From Hymenolepis diminuta (lineage: Eukaryota; Platyhelminthes; Cestoda; Cyclophyllidea; Hymenolepididae), in NCBI GenBank assembly GCA_900708905.1, contig CAADRB010000040.1:1109265-1173264 (forward strand): 64,000 nucleotides of DNA, read 5' to 3'. The first letter of the stretch is position 1; each line of letters begins with the position of its first letter. The position numbers and the translations under genes are program-made. The notes under the pieces are model-generated. The model had not been told where the DNA came from, made no database searches, and worked only from the letters and a program-made list of their open reading frames with translations. Positions 24,740 to 37,099 of this stretch are shown piece by piece.

Positions 24740-25016
24740 ACCAGTCAGTAGGCATTGAAAGTCGTGGACAAGTAGTTGCTGCAATCCTGTGGACGAATCC
24801 TGGAATCTGAATTTTGGAACGTGAACTGCTCATACGGTAAATATTGTACATCTCCAGTTAGGAAAGTAAATGAAGTAAGACTTTGATACTTCGACACTAT
24901 TCTCCGTATTTTTTTATCCTCTCTCCTATATCATTTGTTGGACATAGTGTTATTTGATATCAGTTGCTCTCCATAGCCAAAAATTGTAATTTTTCTGTAT
25001 TACTGTGGATAATAAT
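24740..25016 (+). repeat. Dispersed repeat, longest copy
   Basis: The first half (about 24740-24835) matches the relic at 18421-18560. The second half (about 24881-25016) matches the copy at 9548-9676. Those two relics therefore appear to be different parts of one longer family, and this is the only copy in the window with both parts. It is at least about 280 bases long. No terminal inverted repeats, poly(A) tail or coding segment are seen, so the class is undetermined. Confidence 0.55.
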
Positions 25017-25500
25017 AATATAAAATTTAACCTATCGATGTAAAATGTACTCTAGAATCAATTAAGTGACTAAATGGTAAAATGAAAGTCGGCTTTAAGT
25101 TATGTGTTTCGGCAAGTAATATTACACTATTCAAGCCAAATGGAATCCATTTGATGGGCGTCATTAAAGATATTTTATTATAAAAGACTTAAATTGTTAA
25201 GGCAATATAACTTTGAACATTAAAGCAGTTTTAAGTGCACTTAAGGCTTCTTCCATATTGTAAGAGATGAAGGTTAAGTCAACTGGTTTTAATGAAATTG
25301 CAGAGTCTGATTACATGCTGATGACAAAGTAACCACTTTTATGTTGTTTAAAATTACTAATCATGTGACATTTATGTTAGAAAATAAAAAAAAGTAAAAA
25401 TCTTTGAAACAATAATACTCTATTTGGTACTGATTTGTATGAAAGTGGTGAAACATCATACCGCCTTCGGAGCCAGAACGTCCAAATTCAATAATCGATC
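25017..25500. other. AT-rich non-coding stretch
   Basis: Nothing recognised between two repeat relics. Confidence 0.45.
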
Positions 25501-25935
25501 TAAGTAGGATTACCTGAATTCCGGCGCTGTCTACTCTGATTTTGGAATGAGCATATCCTAGCCTACTGAATAAAAAACTGCCTATACCTAAATGTCATCC
25601 TTTCTTGTGACTCGTAATTCACACTTAAGGGGTACTAGATATCTCTACAAATCAGATATTAATGAGCACTTATTTATGAACAAGAAGGATGCTTTATTTT
25701 CCCAGTCGTAGAAACTTAAGCTAGTTCAGAAACCCACAAAATAGAGAGGCACAAGCAAACGTTCCGATTTACTTAGTATTAGAGCCTCTATGAAGTCAAA
25801 CCCTAATTCACCTCTTTTAGAGCCAAGAATCAAATTAAGAATTTGCACGCTAAATTGAGGTTCAAATGCCTACTTCACCCTACTGCCTTCTCATGGTTTT
25901 CGATCCTCTCCACTATATCTTTCTCAACACTATAT
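25501..25935 (+). repeat. Probable diverged copy of the same dispersed repeat
   Basis: TGATTTTGGAATGAGCATATCC at about 25538 resembles the ATTTTGGAACATGAGC core of the 18.4- and 24.8-kb copies. TTTTCGATCCTCTCCACTATAT at about 25898 resembles TTTTTTATCCTCTCTCCTATAT at about 24913. The two blocks are in the same order, with a larger insert between them. Similarity is lower than between the other copies. Confidence 0.35.
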
Positions 25936-26399
25936 CATTTTTTCACCATCTTTCTGAGTCGATAAAACCTTAATAAGCTAGACGGATGACATCCTAGATG
26001 GGCTGCTCTTTTTTGAACCCAAGATACCCAAAAATTTTTTCCCTCGATTTTTCTGAAGTGCCATTTATTACATTTAGGGTGGTTTCCCGAATTGGAGTGA
26101 TCTGTGCAATTCATTCGAAATTTAGAATGTAAGAGCATGTCCTAGAACAAAAGAAACTTTGTAAAGAAATTGTAAACTATGATCCAAATTGCGCGTGATC
26201 TGTCATGACCCAATAAAACACATTCAGTCGAAATCGCATCATCTAATCTTGGGTCTGACACCTTAGTGTCACAGGGTGGTTTTATGGATAGTAACTTAGT
26301 GCTGTGGATGACCTAGTTAAGAGTAAAAAGTTTTGACCACGAGCCACAATATTTTTTTCTTTGTGAATCATCTTTGACTAAAGCGAGTTCTAAGAATGC
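25936..26399. other. Non-coding stretch
   Basis: No gene is recognised. The minus-strand open frame at 25935-26138 shows no domain. It may include the body of the minus-strand SINE whose head lies just to the right. Confidence 0.4.
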
Positions 26400-26466
26400 T
26401 CAACGAAGGAATCGAACTCGCTCTCTAAAGCTGGACAAATAGCGATCGCTACGCAATCAATGCACA
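26400..26466 (-). repeat. tRNA-derived SINE head (minus strand)
   Basis: On the minus strand, GAGTTCGATTCC (26408-26419) is a close match to the pol III B box. About 35 bases before it, TTGCGTAGCGA (26446-26456) resembles an A box. The element begins TGTGCATTGATTGCG, comparable with TGGTGCATTAGTCGC at 39671. The T-arm and anticodon-arm pairings are broken, so it is not a working tRNA. A 12-base palindrome, TAGCGATCGCTA, is at 26440-26451. Confidence 0.45.
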
Positions 26467-29400
26467 GTAATTAAATAGCCGATTTTGTTGAGATGGAAAT
26501 TTGATTTAAATTCTTTAACTTGTTTTATGTAATTTACTAATCACAATATCACTCTTTCAATTAAAAATTATGAATTTACTTAATTCTCGAATCATACAAC
26601 TGCAAATAACCTTAACCATTTGATTCAAAATATTTTTCGTGTGTTGATTTCAATAGTCATTGAATATCAACTAATGGTGTGCCTTATTAGGCAAAAAGGG
26701 AAAAATTCTGAGTTACCGGATTTTATTCCTTAAGCACTGATTTAACGATTATGGACTTTCAGTAGAATTATATTTTAGCATACTTCAGTTGACTCTAATC
26801 AATTGTTTGATGGCATTCATGACTACGAAAGGAACCTTCAACAAGGTTCAAGGAATCTTCAAGGTGTTTACCCCCATCTTCGATTTTGTTCCACTTTTTT
26901 TGTTTTAATAAAAATTGGGAGGCCTTTAGACTAATGTATTGCAGGGACCTAATTTGGGTACTTTTGGAGGTAAGATTAAACTCGTAAAACTTCGGTGAAC
27001 CGCATTATTTCTAAGTGCACTAATTATAATAGTTATTAATTAATTTATAAACCCTTTGGATATTGAAATACATCGACGTACAGCCATAAGTTTAAAATTT
27101 GAGTGATTTGAGCATTAGATGTTTTGCTACCATTGTAGCTATATAACGGACTTATGCAGCTAACACGGAGAAAATTAATCGTAACGACTTTTATAAATAT
27201 TTTTACAGCAACAGGAAAAATTATTTGTTGTTTGAGTCATATACAATCTCTTTTCTCCTAACGGATAGAGATGGCTTGTTAAAATCAAGAAAGCCACTAG
27301 AGGTAGAGTTATGCGATAAGGATCAATTGTCACTAAGTTATGACGAAAATTTAATTTAATAAATATCTTTTTAAATATTCTTCCCCATAGGTTTATAAGC
27401 AATCTATGTTAAAATTCACTTTAATTTGCTTGTTTCTGAAATCAATATCCCTTTTAGCTCCTGTTATGCCAATTTAACTCCCTAATCATAATAAATGAAA
27501 CTCATTCCTTCATTACCTACTAACCGGACACCAATGTATTCATTACCTTTAATCTGCCTTCCAGAATAAATAATTACATATCTGCTTAGATCTTCGTTAG
27601 CACAGCAGATTTGAATAATGCGTTCGTACTCTAACAGAATTTTATATTGCTATTTCATTGCAACCCATTTAATAATTTACAAATAAAAAAACATTATAAC
27701 CTAACCCTTGAAAATCAGTGAAGTTGGCAGATTTCTTGAAATGTCTTGTATTAATGTAAGCTACATTATGGGCATCGACTTACGCATTAACTTGAAGAAC
27801 ATATGACACACGTATAGCCTTGACCTAAAACTTCCTGCCCTCCTAAACAAAAGCTTACCACTTTTCGGTGCTTAACTTAGACATCAAAATCATAGAACAA
27901 AAAATGAAACCAAAAGCAAAAATATTGTTTATTACAACGTTAATTTATAGGGTATTCTCTGTATCTGCCAATCATTCACATTTGTGTTTCCTTTCCAACT
28001 GCCTAACGACTACTTATAATGCGGGTTTCATTCCCATTTGCTAATGTCACAATTAAAAATGCATATAAGATTAGTGGCTTGCACTAAAATCAGTTTCCTT
28101 TGAGATCAGCAGTTTAGCAAGACTAAATTTTACAAACTACTTAGCGCATTTATTCTTTTGAAACATTTCAAAATGTACTTGATAAAATTAATTCAAAATT
28201 TTTCAAGGTATTTGGTATAAAACTTCAAGTCATTAAGCTTATTTTCGAAAAAGTTCAATTTTCCTTTAAAATTTATGAATCAGACTTTATTGGTGCCGGA
28301 CGACCATTTTTTTCAAATTGCCTGCTTCTATGAGCAGCAAATTCGCCGCATTTGACTTTGCAGGCGACTAAGTTATTAGATGTACTGTCGCTAAGTAAAA
28401 AGGTACCGTGTCATTCGCGTCTGACTTTCAAATGTGACGAGCCAAAGATGGCAATTAGTAAAATATCTGTAAAAATGAAATAAGGCAAAATGTAATGATT
28501 TTGTCCCTGAAGTGAATAGATATTTTTAATCTCAAGCAACTTGGGTTCCAGTTATTCTTTAAGTAAATTTGTTTTAACTTATTTGAGGGTATAACGTTCC
28601 GAAAAGGGGCAAATTTATTTTCCGCCAATATTATTACCTTCCTGCTTCTGTATTTGTTGTTGAGATTTTGGTAATCAAAGACGGAAACCGACTCTATTGT
28701 TTTCTTCTGAGTTATGATGGGCAGATCAAAAGACAGACCCTCACTGATTTACTCAAACTATGACTTACCGTAAGTTTTTTTCTAGTTCTCTTCGGTACTT
28801 GAGGATTCATAAGTTTTAGACGACTAGCAGGTAAATAAAAACTGTAGTACGCTCAGCAGTTCTAAACATTTAAAAAACTGTGCAAGTTTTTGTCATTGTG
28901 TGCGCTAATGCTCTGCAGTCGTCATTCATCCACTTCTATTAATGCTGTTTTAAATCTCTCTAAACTATATTCATTCGATAGCTAAAACTCTTTTATTGAT
29001 TATTGTAAATTTTTAGATTTTGTTTAACATTTATTATCCCCGAGTAGCTTAAATTAGTTGAAATGTATTCGAGTATGCCGTCAAATTTTGCAAATAATTA
29101 CGCTCTCTCTTCTTTCCCCAACTTTCATACATAGCAATGACATTGATTTAGTTACAACTTTCTTTGTTGTTTACATAAATATTAATAATTTGGTAAGAAT
29201 TATCACAAGAAAGAGTGGAATGACGAGAAGATTGTGCCTATTTTTTAAGGAGCACAATTGAACTAGATAAGGACGTACAGAAAATGCCCTAGACGAATAC
29301 AAGATAAGTTCTAAACTTCAATAAGAAGAAACCTAACTATTACAGAAACCGATTTCGTGTATTTCATCCTCTTTTCTTAAAATCATGTAGTAAAATTATC

Positions 29401-32400
29401 GATTATTTGAAAAGTTTCAAATAGCGGATATTTTCCATTTTTTTTAAATGTTCATCGATCAGATGTACATGCCGATTGATAAATTACTTATCTTAACATT
29501 GTTTTTGATGGATATAGTATTTTGCACCTCTAATCTATAGCAATCCACTCATGAAATCAAAAACTTAAAAAATTAGGTGAGAAGGATTGAATTAGTTTTT
29601 ATTATCATGCTAACTAAAAATTACTTCCACTAATTAACAAGATGGACTTATTAAAATTTTGGGAAAGAGTTAAAAAGTGTGAAAAACAAGAGAATTTTAT
29701 AGATAAAATGGCATAAATTTAAATGCATTCTGGTAAATACTTTAAAATGGGTGGCTGAATGAGCCGAAAATGCGTTTTAAGAGTCACACTTATGGTTATT
29801 AGGATCATTTCGATCAAACCAAATAAGGCGAATATTTACATTGAAGAGAACAACTGTATGGGTCCAATTTTGGTACTCTGTAAATACACTATAAATGCAG
29901 AATACTACAAATCTTCAAGAATTTCACCTTTTAGCTTCATCTGCTCTCCTTTATTAATGGAAATTCGGATGCACATACTCTCATGATCGCACAATATTTC
30001 ATAAACTGACTCCTAAATTCACGTTTAAATCATGTCCACAGTATTTACAGCCAGTTGATCGCTTAATTTAATGTTGTAGTTGATCATACCACATAGATTT
30101 ACTCTTATCCTCCTACATCAAAGAGCAGATAAATAAAATTTTATACAATTTGCCAACGTATCTGCCTAACTGAAGTTCTAATAACATATAATCTAATTTT
30201 GATTATAAATTAAATGTTTTTTATACATGTGCAGTGTTATAAAATCTATTTTTCCCCGTTAAATCTCTACCATTTGTGCAATGTTATTTCCTTTCGTCAC
30301 GTCACGATGCCAGAGAAATTATCGTTTCCTCTAGTTATCTGTTGATCAACAAATGTATACGTATCCGGACTAATGTCATTAATGTAGATGGAGTTAATTG
30401 AGCTACAATGTATAGTTTTCAGCTAAATTAATTTGTTCAAAAAATTTCGTCATTTTACATTTTAATGTCATTTGAGAATATTTTTCATAACTATCGAATA
30501 TATTTTCCTTTTTCCTTTAAAAATTATATGTAAGGACAGAAGTTGCTTTTGGAATATGTAAACATCAGTTTTGCGGTTTGAATTCAATGTGACACTTTTA
30601 TTTTTTGCAAAGCAAAATTTCTGAAGCAATAAATTTAGGATAAAAATTTTACTTTCTTCAATTCATACGTGCAGTTCTCTTGTTCATGAATGTTTTTGAG
30701 ATTTCCGTGTCAAAATAAAAGAAAGCTCAAAAATTTTATGGCTAAGATGACCGGAAAACATTTGAAATGGTCAAAATATCTAAAAACTAAATTTCTTTCC
30801 CCAGTTTGTTATTCATAGCCCTGCGGAAATCAATGCAGTTGCAAGGGAAATTGTCACTTACATAATGACCGGCTGCTTCAAAAATATATTTATAGTTGAA
30901 TCAGATCTAATGTTTTTAGGAAGGGGGCCAAATGGCTTTATCTCGAAGCATTTCTTAATTTAGAAAACAATTTTTTAGAAAGCAAGTATTTTTTAAATCA
31001 GTGATTGATGAATCGGTGACGATTTTGCTGTGTGATATAAAATGTTCATCCAAGGCAAATTATAGACAGTGCCTCCTTGTGTCGTGTTTACGTCCAAAAA
31101 CCGTGGGAATTACAGTTTCCAGTTGTCTGCGAAAGTTCAATCTAAGGAAAATAAAACTCTCCCACCTCATGGATTTCTGTTCTAAACATAAGGTGCACTA
31201 ATACCTTCAAATATATGATCTCTGGACAATCGTAATGCTACAAAACAAGAAACTGAATACGAAAATATAAAGTTTATTGACATCTTAGTAAATTGGAAAA
31301 GAATAAAAGCAGTTTACAGAATACACAGACCTTCAAGACTCTCTAATTTCGGTGATAACTCTAAATCAACGGTTAACTAAATAGTAGGAAATGATTATTG
31401 ATAGGGGGACAGAAAACCTTAAAAGTGCGCCAAAATAGCGGTAGAAAACTATCATTTAAACCACAGAAGAAAAGAGTAGTATAAAAGCTTCAAATTAAAG
31501 GAAAATATTAAGCCCTAATAAGTTATTGAGTAAATAATACAAAGGTCATACTAAACATAAACATAAAGGGCAATGACAACCTACCTTTGTGAGGAGGTGA
31601 ATAATTGATATAAAGCTTAAATGAAGAGAAATAATCTTACTAAGTGTATATAGACACCAAAACATATTTTCGTACATAATTAATTTCAGCGAATCACACC
31701 ATTTCCATTTCTTATGATATATAATAATGTGCTTCCTCCAAAATAATCTATTCTAACTTTCTATGGGATCAAATATGTATGTCCCTGCCTATAATTTCTT
31801 AATTGCCAAATTATCCCTGTTTATTAATGCAATTAGTTCAGTAACAGAAAGGAATTTGTTTTTATCCACGTCATTTGATAGTTTTTGCTCCAGAAATGCT
31901 ATTTTTGTTTGGATAAATCACTGAACTAGGTTACTTGATGTAGTGAATCGCTCGATATCTAAGTTGAAACTATAAATCTTGAAGAAAACATAATTCACAT
32001 TAAATTTTAATCTTACAAACCAATGTTAGCTATTGATACAGACCGTTATTAGTGGGAGTTCTTTCGAAAAATCTATTGATAATTTAGTTTACTTGCCTTT
32101 ATGGCTGTAGCTTCAACCGGAAAAAGGACATGAAGTACATCGAGACTGTAGTTACCTCTTTTATTGGCCAGAATTTCAACTGTGATTGAGTCAACGAGAA
32201 CGCATTTGAAATCGGTAACTATATCGATTTGCAGAATCTTGGATATAAAAGTAAAAAAATATCTAATTTTAATAAAAGAGTGAAAAAATAGGAGAGAGTC
32301 AGTTTAATTAATATCAGAAAACAACTACTTAAAAAGAAAAGTTAGGACACCACACTTTTTCGAAACATCAAAATTTTGAATGAAGACTGATAAACAGTCG

Positions 32401-32867
32401 GTCGAAAAAATAATTAATACCTTATATCTAGTCTGTAAAAGTAAATAAGTATTATGCGTAGGCAACTGTACGAAGTAGTTGAGGAAAAAAATAAAAATTC
32501 TGCTTTATGTGATTTGAAATAAGCTTATCAAATAAATCGTTTTATGTTTTGAAAAGGTATAAAGAGAATAGTTTAATCAGCAAAAATACAGTTCATCATG
32601 TTATCCTTTTAACCTCTATTGTTTTATTTTATCATTCTAAAATCTAATGAAGTTCGTGTAAGCTTTTGGGATGGAATATTACTTACTTTGAATTTTTCGT
32701 CTTATTCACTATACAGATAAAGATTCAAAATGTAATAGGAAAAAATTCTTCAAAATGATTTATAAGCGTTGGCTGAATGTTCGTTCGCTTTTTTTACAGC
32801 AATAGTGAGAAATTGAAATTTCAAAATCTACAAATTCTTTGAATTCTCTTTAAATCAGGCAGACTAG
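26467..32867. other. Long AT-rich non-coding stretch
   Basis: About 6.4 kb without a gene I can support. Short open frames (27175-27402 minus, 29058-29261 plus, 29759-29986 plus, 31001-31201 plus) show no family motif. A slightly less AT-rich patch lies near 28280-28450 but has no recognisable content. Confidence 0.45.
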
Positions 32868-33436
32868 CATCAATAAATTTCGAAATCGGTGGTCTCATAT
32901 CCCACATCATCAGATGCTGTTTTCTCGGCGAGAGAAGGAGAAGTTCTACTCAGAACTAGCGGAATTCCACCAGAATCTCAGACAACCAACAGTCTTTGTT
33001 GTGGAGACTAGTCGCAGGCTTGGATCCGATCCTCATTCGATTATTCCACTTTTCGTACACAACGTTACGGATTCAGAAGAAATATTTGAGTGGAATAAGA
33101 CTTCTAAGCTTCTGCAAATAATATAACCTGAAGACTTTGAATTTCTTTTTTGATAATATGAATGCTCAAAGATTGACATGGTACTATCCATTTGACAAAG
33201 AAATGACTATGGATATCAGTCTTTTTCCTCATTCTAAAATTCTAAAACCTACAGTTGTGCGGGCCTCAAGAATGGATTTAACAGTATCTTATCAACGCCT
33301 AGTAACATATTTTATACAATTTGTGGGGCCAAAAATGAACAGAATATTTAGATCCATGGTCCAAAGCTGTGACAATTATGCTGATATGAATTTGTTCCGA
33401 TTGAAAAACATATTCATTGCTACCAAAACTCCATAA
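32868..33436 (+). pseudogene. LINE endonuclease domain remnant
   Basis: Two overlapping-frame pieces. The first (from 32914) has EKEKFYSELAEFHQNL, the helix before the catalytic loop of LINE endonucleases. It is followed by ETSRRLGSD where functional enzymes have DFNAxxG, so the catalytic Asp/Asn pair is gone. The second (33137-33436) keeps the NxxRL and LFPHSK positions. Near its end it has NYADMNL at about 33377-33397 where the family has SDH, so the catalytic His is also lost. A frameshift separates the pieces near 33.13 kb. This type of endonuclease is often mis-annotated as craniofacial development protein 2. Confidence 0.65.
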
Positions 33437-34099
33437 CTTAGACACTCGAAAACTCACTAGTTAACTATTCGCAGTCGGTCAATATTATCAAAGACGTGGC
33501 TTAAGATAAGGTTTTCCATTTCAAATACCAGAGTCGAAAGTATTAAAAGGCCGCAAATGAGGCAAAATCTGAGTTTGAATTAAAAAACGTACTTTGTGAG
33601 GTTTCTCACTACACATCTTCTGAACAGCTTCTAAGGCTTATAAGACAGAGAAATAAAGTGATGATAGGAATTTTGCCGAAGAAAAAATTGAAATCTTCCA
33701 AACTCTTGTGGGAGGAGATCCACTTTCAATCCACAAAACAAGTTTTGAACTCTAGCTCAGAGAACTAGGCTGTCTGCCCGTTTGAAGGCATCCATTAGTA
33801 CTGCCTTTTTAGCTGAGCATTATGCGACAATAATTAAGGCTTCTCATGGGATCCGACGATAAGAAAGTTATTTGTACTTAAAACTAAACTCCTAATCCAA
33901 GACTCTAGGTTCTAACGGGATAAGATTCAAGTTCATAAAGTGGGAAGGGAGGAAGCTGGCTACTTATTGTTTGAAGTCCTCAATGACTGTTAGCAAGATG
34001 CTCAACCAGCCTCGTGATAACGTATAGATGTAGAAGTGATTTAGCTGTATAAGATGAAATGCAAAATAAACTGCCTAAATAGATAGACGGAACAATTTT

Positions 34100-34763
34100 C
34101 GTGAATGCAATAGGTAAGCTTTATGCATCAGCATTCAATAACGGAATGAGATCATATCTAACAAGAAAGCCTGATTGATCGCAACATAGCTCCCGTAAAG
34201 GTTTTTTTAATTGCTTATCTAGATGCTATCGATCAAAGGGGTTCTGCTGTTTTGAATTTTTGTGGACCAGAAGAATGTACTAGCCTTTTCGTATCGGCTA
34301 TAATGTTCATTTTTATTAAATCGAAGTGCTCCTGGAACATTAAGCAAAGCATCAAGAGCTCACGCTCAATATCACTGGGTTAACTCCAGGGCTTATCAAA
34401 TAATATTTAATGCAATGGGGTGTCCGACGAGGTTCAAATAAAGAAGCTGTGCTCTTTAATCTTAACTCCTGACTTATATTGAAGGAGATCTGCTCTTATT
34501 TAGAATATTTCAAAGTGGAGTTGAAAGAGTCGGACACAGAAGAGGTTTGGACACTTGGAAATATTGAGTATGCCGATGACCTGTACATGATGGCTCGTGG
34601 TTTTAGTTTTGTGGAAGTGTTGATAGATAAATTAATACCAGTCCTAGTTAAGTATGATATTCAAATGGGTATCGAGGAGACCGCATGGATGCATGCTGGA
34701 GAAGATACAGAATGGCTACCTGATGGAAACATTAGGGTTCAATGGGTAAATTCCCATATATAG
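34100..34763 (+). pseudogene. LINE reverse-transcriptase domain remnant
   Basis: The RT palm is recognisable. GVRRG at 34419-34433 corresponds to the GVRQG motif and LFNL at 34452-34463 to the following LFN. An in-frame TGA at 34470-34472 interrupts it. YADDLYMMA from 34569 is the catalytic Y-A-D-D box. The residues near 34656-34690 (KYDIQMGIEETAWM) match the L...G+.IN..KT.vM segment after it. Upstream scraps in other frames (for example NGMRSYL near 34140 and SSRKGFF near 34190) fit the NRMxxxL and AGFRKGR motifs. Stops and frameshifts rule out activity. Confidence 0.75.
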
Positions 34764-34908
34764 ATCTAGGATAGTAAATTGATACAGGTGACCCAACGAC
34801 TGAAGCTGTAACCTGCAAGGCCTCTGGAATCAAAATAAACAACTCTTAAGCCACCGACCCGTTTTAAAATATCCAATAAAGGTGAAATCAGGGCTTATTG
34901 ATAACTTC

Positions 34909-35070
34909 GTCAAACCAGTCCTCTACTGTGGCCCTTCCAAAATTGTACTAAAGATACATGATAAAAAAGGCTTATAGCTCTACTTAATCCAATGGGAAGG
35001 CTGTGCTTTGATTTACAATTTTGCATATCTATGATAGATGAGGAGTTAGCTCGGTGAATTTCCCTGGAAA
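34909..35070 (+). pseudogene. LINE C-terminal conserved region remnant
   Basis: In one frame, VKPVLYCGPSKIVLK (from 34909) corresponds to the common LLYGCETWxLK motif downstream of LINE RTs, followed by HDKKGL and a stop. In the next frame, RLIALLNPMGRL then FCISMIDEELAR (34968-35070) continues it, corresponding to the RLxALxxWxMRxxL...IsMxDxxxNEElR region. The shift between frames lies at the A run near 34963. The minus-strand open frame at 34910-35149 is only the antisense of this segment. Confidence 0.6.
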
Positions 35071-35150
35071 TCTGAAATACAAGCTTCAGCAAAGAATTCC
35101 TCTGTTTTGTTTTATCAAGGCTTTTGTATACTTTACCAGGAACTTGCATT

Positions 35151-37099
35151 ATATGACAAGCATAGACCCAGATTAGAATAAAAATGAAATTTTACTGAAT
35201 ATATAATAAATTTTTCATAAATATTGTTGTCCCCAACTTGTATTCTGGTCTGCCTTTAAAGGTAAAACACGTTTTGTTCACCATTTAATTGAAGATAATT
35301 TTATGCACTTTTAGCAAAATTTCCATAGTTAGTCTAGATAAAATCGTTGTTAGAAAAAACTTAATCTGACAATTATTTTATCAATCAGAAACAGTTTTTG
35401 AAATTTATTGTCCCAACTAACTTTTTTAAATTAAGTTCTGGCTTTTTCCGTAAAGTATAACAATAAATTTTGCTTGAAGATAAGAAATAATACCAGATGA
35501 CAAAAAGCAGCAGCGTTGAATGAATTTATTTTTCTGTTTCCGATAATTTTGCCTCCACGTCAAATCTTTTTTCGTAGCTTAAGTTGCGAACGTTTAAAAT
35601 AAATTTAAAAGTAGATTGGATTTTCAAATTATGGCCCTTGTGGCGCAACTGAGCAAGCTTAAAAGTTTTCTGAGTGGATAATAAATAAAAAAATATATTT
35701 CAAAATACTTCAAATGTATTTAAATATCTCCCATTAAGTAAGTTATACAGATGATGAGAAGCAATGTAATCAAGGCACCTATAAATAACTTTTTGGTGAT
35801 CAAAAGTAAGAGTGACATCGAAATCATCTCAAACTCCAGAGTGCAAAGGAATACAAAAGAGTCAGGGGTCTTACTTTATTTGAGTTTTGGATTCAACAAA
35901 ATTACGTTATATTCACTAATTAATAACAAAATATTTCACAACTCAATTTTCTTGATTTGATCTGTAGGACCCTTGATGAATTTACCATAATATTTCAAAT
36001 TTATTAACCTGTTGAATAGATTGAATTGTTGGCCAAGCCGCTTTGATTAATTTGTATCTTCCTATGGCCATTGGCAGACAGATTCGACTATCAGAGGCAT
36101 TTTGAATATACAACCTTCCTTTAATGGTGGACAGTAAAGTTTACCTCAAAATCAATTCCACTTGAATCTCAATCCCGAATCAAAGGGAGAATTTCCCTTT
36201 TGATGTTGATTTCAATATTCCTGATTTATTAGATCAAGTTAAAGTGCATATTTTTTATAATTTATGGCGCTGAATTTTACTCCAAAAATATGCGCTTCAT
36301 AATTAAACTCAACTCAAATGACTTGTCTGTGATTCGCGTGATATTTATGCATTAAAATATTGCCCGGTGAAAAAGACAACATTTTACTGCCCATTTAAAA
36401 CTTCCTCTTACTGTTTACTGAAAACTACGTGAGAAATAGAGCCAAATGGAATGCGCGAGCAAATATGAATTCCTAAGGGAAAACTTAATTAAAATAATTA
36501 AAAAATTATTAACGCTAATATAAGTCATAAGCCTACAATATGTGCTATTAAATCCGGCTTGAATATAGCACGATAATAGTGTAATAAATTTGATAAAATT
36601 GAGTTACATTTCTCATTATTTTGAAAATTTGAACTTATTTAAAATTATTCTTGCTTGTATTATTTAATGCATGATAAATATGAAAAATTTTTAATTGAAG
36701 GGTTAGGGATTCGAATCCACTTTCGACTCAAGGCTTTCTTAATAACTATTAAAATAGAGTAGACTTTTCACATCAAAACGATGGTGGTTAAAGTACAATG
36801 AGAAACGGTAGCAAAAATTAGTGAGCAATAAAGAGGAAGCAATGGAGAGCAAGAAAGAGGAGGAATGCTTCGCATCTGAGCATAGTAATATGCATAGCTT
36901 GGTTGTGTAAAACATATGCATATTACATTCAGTATTAAAAATCGACATCGACGAAGTTGAAAACTAAACCGTCAGATATATTTTCCCTAAGTTCCATCCT
37001 AAACCAATTATATTCTTGCTCACAACGTAAATTTATTTACTATAAATACCATTTTTTGCTTGTATTTACAATATTGCATTATGGACTACCAGTCTCTTT
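35151..37099. other. AT-rich non-coding stretch
   Basis: No gene is recognised. A B-box-like GGATTCGAATCC at 36707-36718 stands alone without a matching A box. A purine-rich run is near 36815-36865. Confidence 0.45.

Larger units (their letters stand above)
32868..35150 (+). mobile_element. Decayed non-LTR retrotransposon (RTE/BovB-like LINE)
   Basis: An inactive plus-strand LINE of at least about 2.3 kb. Segments of one ORF2-type polyprotein occur in the expected order but in shifting frames with many stops: AP-type endonuclease (32.87-33.44 kb), reverse-transcriptase fingers and palm (about 34.1-34.76 kb), and the conserved C-terminal region beyond the RT (about 34.9-35.07 kb). The region between 33.44 and 34.1 kb keeps only short scraps. 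The 5' end is unclear, and I see no clear 3' repeat or target-site duplication. The family call rests on endonuclease style, the YADD box spacing and the C-terminal pattern; a CR1- or R4-like origin is a weaker alternative. Confidence 0.75.

Noticed and set aside
34910..35149. Minus-strand open frame in the LINE region
   Set aside because: It is the reverse of the LINE C-terminal remnant, whose plus-strand reading matches the family pattern.
35645..35670. TGGCGCAACTGAGCAAGC resembling an A box
   Set aside because: No B box follows within 80 bases.
36707..36718. GGATTCGAATCC, a near-perfect B box
   Set aside because: No A box or tRNA-like arms at the right distance; it is also a palindrome that can arise by chance.
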